Below, one piece after another: positions 61,404 to 64,000 of a stretch of DNA of 64,000 nucleotides. The DNA comes from Aquimarina sp. AU58 (lineage in GTDB: Bacteria; Bacteroidota; Bacteroidia; Flavobacteriales; Flavobacteriaceae). A program made the position numbers and the translations under genes. Position 1 is the stretch's first letter. Each line of letters opens with the position of its first letter. The notes beneath the pieces are model-generated. The model was not told the DNA's origin, made no database searches, and saw only the letters and a list, made by a program, of their open reading frames with translations. Location: assembly GCF_900312745.1 (NCBI RefSeq), contig NZ_OMPD01000014.1, positions 496,001 through 560,000 on the forward strand, given 5' to 3'.

Positions 61404-63986
61404 ATGAGCAAGAACCCAAAATCCAAAACAAATTTTTTCGAAAATGTTACGCAAATGGTTCGGAAAAAAAGACTGATTATCTGGTTAGCTTTTGTAGCTA
61501 TTACAATATTTACATTTTTGGGAATACCAAAGACCAAATTTGACATGACTATTGAAGGGTGGTTTCCAGAAAATGATGAGGTTTTAGTAGCCATGGATAA
61601 GTTTAAAGCAGAATTTGGAAGCAATGAAGGAGTATACATAGCGTATAAGCCTTTAGATGGAGATGTGTTTTCTACTAAATCTTTAGAGGTAGTAAAGAAA
61701 ATTCGTGAGGATATTCTCCATACGAAATATAATAAAGATTCAACAGCACTAAAACATATTGTTAAAGTTAATACACTCGTTAATGCTTCTCTTTTAACAG
61801 CAGAAGGTGATGTATTGGTTTCCCGAAAATTGGTGGGGGATAATGTTCCGACCAAACAGGAAGATATCGAAGAGATTCGTAAGCTAGCACAATCTCAAAA
61901 GTCTTTTCCATTACTTTTCTTTTCAAAAGATATGAAGTATGGAGGAATACTTATCGAAACCGATTTTGGGACTGAGTTACTAGAAGAGGAACTACCTATC
62001 GTTACAGATGAAGAACTTGTTGAAGACGCTCTGGAAATGGATGAAATGGTCATTGCCGATATGAGTGAAATTAAAAAAAGTGAAGAAAGAATCCGTTTCA
62101 AACGTGCAGACTTAAGTGAACTGGTTCCTTTAATGGAGGAAATCAATACTATTTTAGATAAACCGGAGTATAAAAGTCACCTAGAATATTATGCAGTGGG
62201 AAATGCTCCTCTGGCCTATGAGCAGCAAGCTATAGCTATTAAAGAAGCAGGCCCAATTTATTTAGGACTTTTATTGATAATATCTATCCTGTTATGGTTT
62301 TTTATCCGTTCATTTAGTGCGGTGGCCTGGTCGCTTTTAATAGTTATAATAAGTGCTGTCTGGACTGTTGGTTTGGCAGGTTGGTTAGGGGTAGAAGTAA
62401 CAGTTTTTCTAATGCTAACAATTATGCTGATCTTAACTGTTGGAGTATGTGATGCTGCACATATATTTTCGGGCTATGTATATTTCAGAAATCAGGGAAA
62501 TGATCGAAAAACAGCAATACAAAAAGTTTTTGCATCAACTAATAAAGCAATTGTATTGACGGCATTTACTAATATAATAGGTATGTTGGCTTGTTTTCTG
62601 ATTCCAATTCCCCGTATTCAGGTTTTTGGTATTATGTCTGCGGCAGGTGTAGCTTTTGCCTGTATCCTTACCATCTTCTTTTTGCCCCTATTATTAGATG
62701 TATGGGCTCCTGGAAGGGAAAATACACAACGAAAAAAGAAATTTAAGTTATCGACAGGTAAGTATCTACCTAATTTTTCCATGTTTTTACAAAAAAGATT
62801 AAATAGTGTACCGTCGATAGTGCAAAAGAATCCCATTAGTATTATTGTGTTATTTCTACTAGTGTTAGGAATAAATATTTATGGTGTAACTGTACTTAAA
62901 ATAGATACTAATATTGCTAATCAATTTGTCGAAGGTAGCCCTTATAGGGAATCTGCAGATATTATCGACGAGAAAATGATGGGAAGTCTAAATATGGAAA
63001 TTTATCTGGACTTATCTAAAGCAAACGCATTTGAAAATCCATTTGTCCTGAATACAATTGATAAACTGCAACGCAAGTTAGAAACCAAATATAATGATGT
63101 AGTTGTTAGGACATCATCTTTGGTAGAAGTTGTAAAAAAGGCTAATAAAACATTGAATGAAGAAAAAGAAGAGATGTATACCATTCCTGACCATCAAAAC
63201 GCTTTATCCCAAACCCTTTTTCTTTTTAACCTGGCAAACCCAGAAGATCGTAGAAAACAAGTTTCTGATAATTATAGTAAATCTCATATTTCTGTGCAAT
63301 TATACAATGTTGGTTCTCTTAAATATCTAAAAGTATACGAAGGCATGCAAAAGGATATTGATGAAGCAGTAACCATGCTCAAACAACAATATCCCGATAC
63401 AAAAGTATCCATAACAGGCGCACTTCCTATGAATATGAGATTTGTACAGGTTATTGCCAGTAATGGATTGCAGGACATTATTATGGTTTTGATTGCGGTA
63501 ACCATAGTCTTGATTTTCGTTTTTGGATCTATACAGGGAGGTTTGATAGCAATTATTCCAAACCTTATCCCATCCATGTTAACTTTAGGATTATTGGGAT
63601 TAACAGGACGTTCTGTAGATATAGATATCCTGTTATTACTTCCGGTGGTAGTTGGTATTTCTGTAGACGATACCGTACATTTTATCAGTCATTATCGTGA
63701 TAAGCTAATGATAGAAGGAGATGTTAAAAAAGCTTTGTATCATACGATAAAAGAAGTTGGTCAAGCAGTTACTTTTACAAGTTTAATTTTAGGATTAGGC
63801 TTTGGGATACTATCCTTTTCGGCGATGGAGGGAACTGCAAATGTTGGAAAATTTGGTTCAATCGCGATTTTTTCAGCTTTGATGTGTGATCTTTTCTTAT
63901 TACCTGCTTTGATCTTGGTTTTTAAACCAAAATTTCAAAAGAAAGGAAAGCCAAAATTTCAAAGAAAAATGGTAGTGCAAAAATAA
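61404..63986 (+). CDS. RND/MMPL superfamily exporter
   Basis: 860 residues, complete. One transmembrane helix at 20-45 ('LIIWLAFVAITIFTFLGIP'), a large periplasmic loop (to about 280, rich in Glu), five helices (about 283-440, with 'GVCDAAHIFSGYVYFRNQG'), a second large loop, and five more helices (about 690-850). These include 'LLPVVVGISVDDTVHFISHYRD', the acidic D-D pair of the proton path. It belongs to the MMPL/predicted-exporter branch seen beside lipid and polyketide genes. Ninety-three bp after the thioesterase gene, same strand, so it probably exports the product. Confidence 0.85.
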   Translation: MSKNPKSKTNFFENVTQMVRKKRLIIWLAFVAITIFTFLGIPKTKFDMTIEGWFPENDEVLVAMDKFKAEFGSNEGVYIAYKPLDGDVFSTKSLEVVKKIREDILHTKYNKDSTALKHIVKVNTLVNASLLTAEGDVLVSRKLVGDNVPTKQEDIEEIRKLAQSQKSFPLLFFSKDMKYGGILIETDFGTELLEEELPIVTDEELVEDALEMDEMVIADMSEIKKSEERIRFKRADLSELVPLMEEINTILDKPEYKSHLEYYAVGNAPLAYEQQAIAIKEAGPIYLGLLLIISILLWFFIRSFSAVAWSLLIVIISAVWTVGLAGWLGVEVTVFLMLTIMLILTVGVCDAAHIFSGYVYFRNQGNDRKTAIQKVFASTNKAIVLTAFTNIIGMLACFLIPIPRIQVFGIMSAAGVAFACILTIFFLPLLLDVWAPGRENTQRKKKFKLSTGKYLPNFSMFLQKRLNSVPSIVQKNPISIIVLFLLVLGINIYGVTVLKIDTNIANQFVEGSPYRESADIIDEKMMGSLNMEIYLDLSKANAFENPFVLNTIDKLQRKLETKYNDVVVRTSSLVEVVKKANKTLNEEKEEMYTIPDHQNALSQTLFLFNLANPEDRRKQVSDNYSKSHISVQLYNVGSLKYLKVYEGMQKDIDEAVTMLKQQYPDTKVSITGALPMNMRFVQVIASNGLQDIIMVLIAVTIVLIFVFGSIQGGLIAIIPNLIPSMLTLGLLGLTGRSVDIDILLLLPVVVGISVDDTVHFISHYRDKLMIEGDVKKALYHTIKEVGQAVTFTSLILGLGFGILSFSAMEGTANVGKFGSIAIFSALMCDLFLLPALILVFKPKFQKKGKPKFQRKMVVQK

Positions 63987-64000
63987 TTCTAAGCAAAGTC

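Overview
The window is AT-rich DNA from a member of the Bacteroidota, most likely a marine Flavobacteriaceae of the Aquimarina type (inference). The evidence is a SusC/SusD pair, C-terminal type IX secretion (T9SS) sorting domains on giant surface proteins, TAnnTTTG-type -7 promoter boxes, mostly absent Shine-Dalgarno sequences, and family members typical of the phylum (OlsF, DUF4199, DUF4286, DUF6428, TPR-LuxR regulators, UpxY-type NusG paralogue).

Layout. 1-4.8 kb: end of a GNAT gene, aspartokinase, a bifunctional ornithine/glycine-lipid acyltransferase and an MscS channel on +, closed by a perfect palindromic bidirectional terminator. 4.9-6.8 kb: a minus-strand ars operon (arsR, DUF6428, ArsN-like GNAT, arsC) with no efflux pump. 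6.8-11.5 kb: a SusD/SusC pair lying between two 63-bp direct repeats that carry the arsR operator and a terminator. 11.9-16.5 kb: small membrane and enzyme genes, a membrane-anchored LuxR protein and a 2-hydroxyacid dehydrogenase. 16.6-27.8 kb: a TPR-LuxR regulator followed by two giant T9SS-exported proteins, one with YadA-like head repeats and one with six LRR modules. Each is preceded by the same 65-bp element. 28-42.7 kb: a mostly minus-strand housekeeping block (mgtE, rsmA, serS, ribF, pth, rplY, prs) with a TPR histidine kinase and an HTTM membrane protein, ending at tRNA-Leu(CAA).

42.9-64 kb: an accessory polyketide locus. A 1.4-kb non-coding leader holds 185-bp tandem repeats. Each repeat carries a truncated copy of the start of the adjacent NusG/UpxY-type antiterminator gene. 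Next comes an AT-less (trans-AT) assembly line. Its 3516-aa synthase reads ACP - GNAT-fold (DUF2156-like) - PLP beta-lyase (tyrosine phenol-lyase/tryptophanase-like) - KS-DH-KR-ACP - KS-DH(inactive). It is followed by a free class III aminotransferase, a 1265-aa ACP - KS0 - ACP - thioesterase protein, and an RND/MMPL exporter.

The GNAT-fold plus PLP-lyase didomain beside an ACP is the most unusual feature. It recalls the DUF-SH (thiocysteine lyase) didomain of leinamycin-family synthases, which suggests sulfur installation. An alternative is amino-acid loading from aminoacyl-tRNA. The rest of the line is simple: one dehydrating extension, then one extension split over two proteins whose dead DH leaves a beta-ketone for the aminotransferase, then transfer by a non-elongating KS and release by the TE. 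The inferred product is a short beta-amino acid-type polyketide, exported by the RND protein, with long-operon transcription aided by the NusG paralogue.
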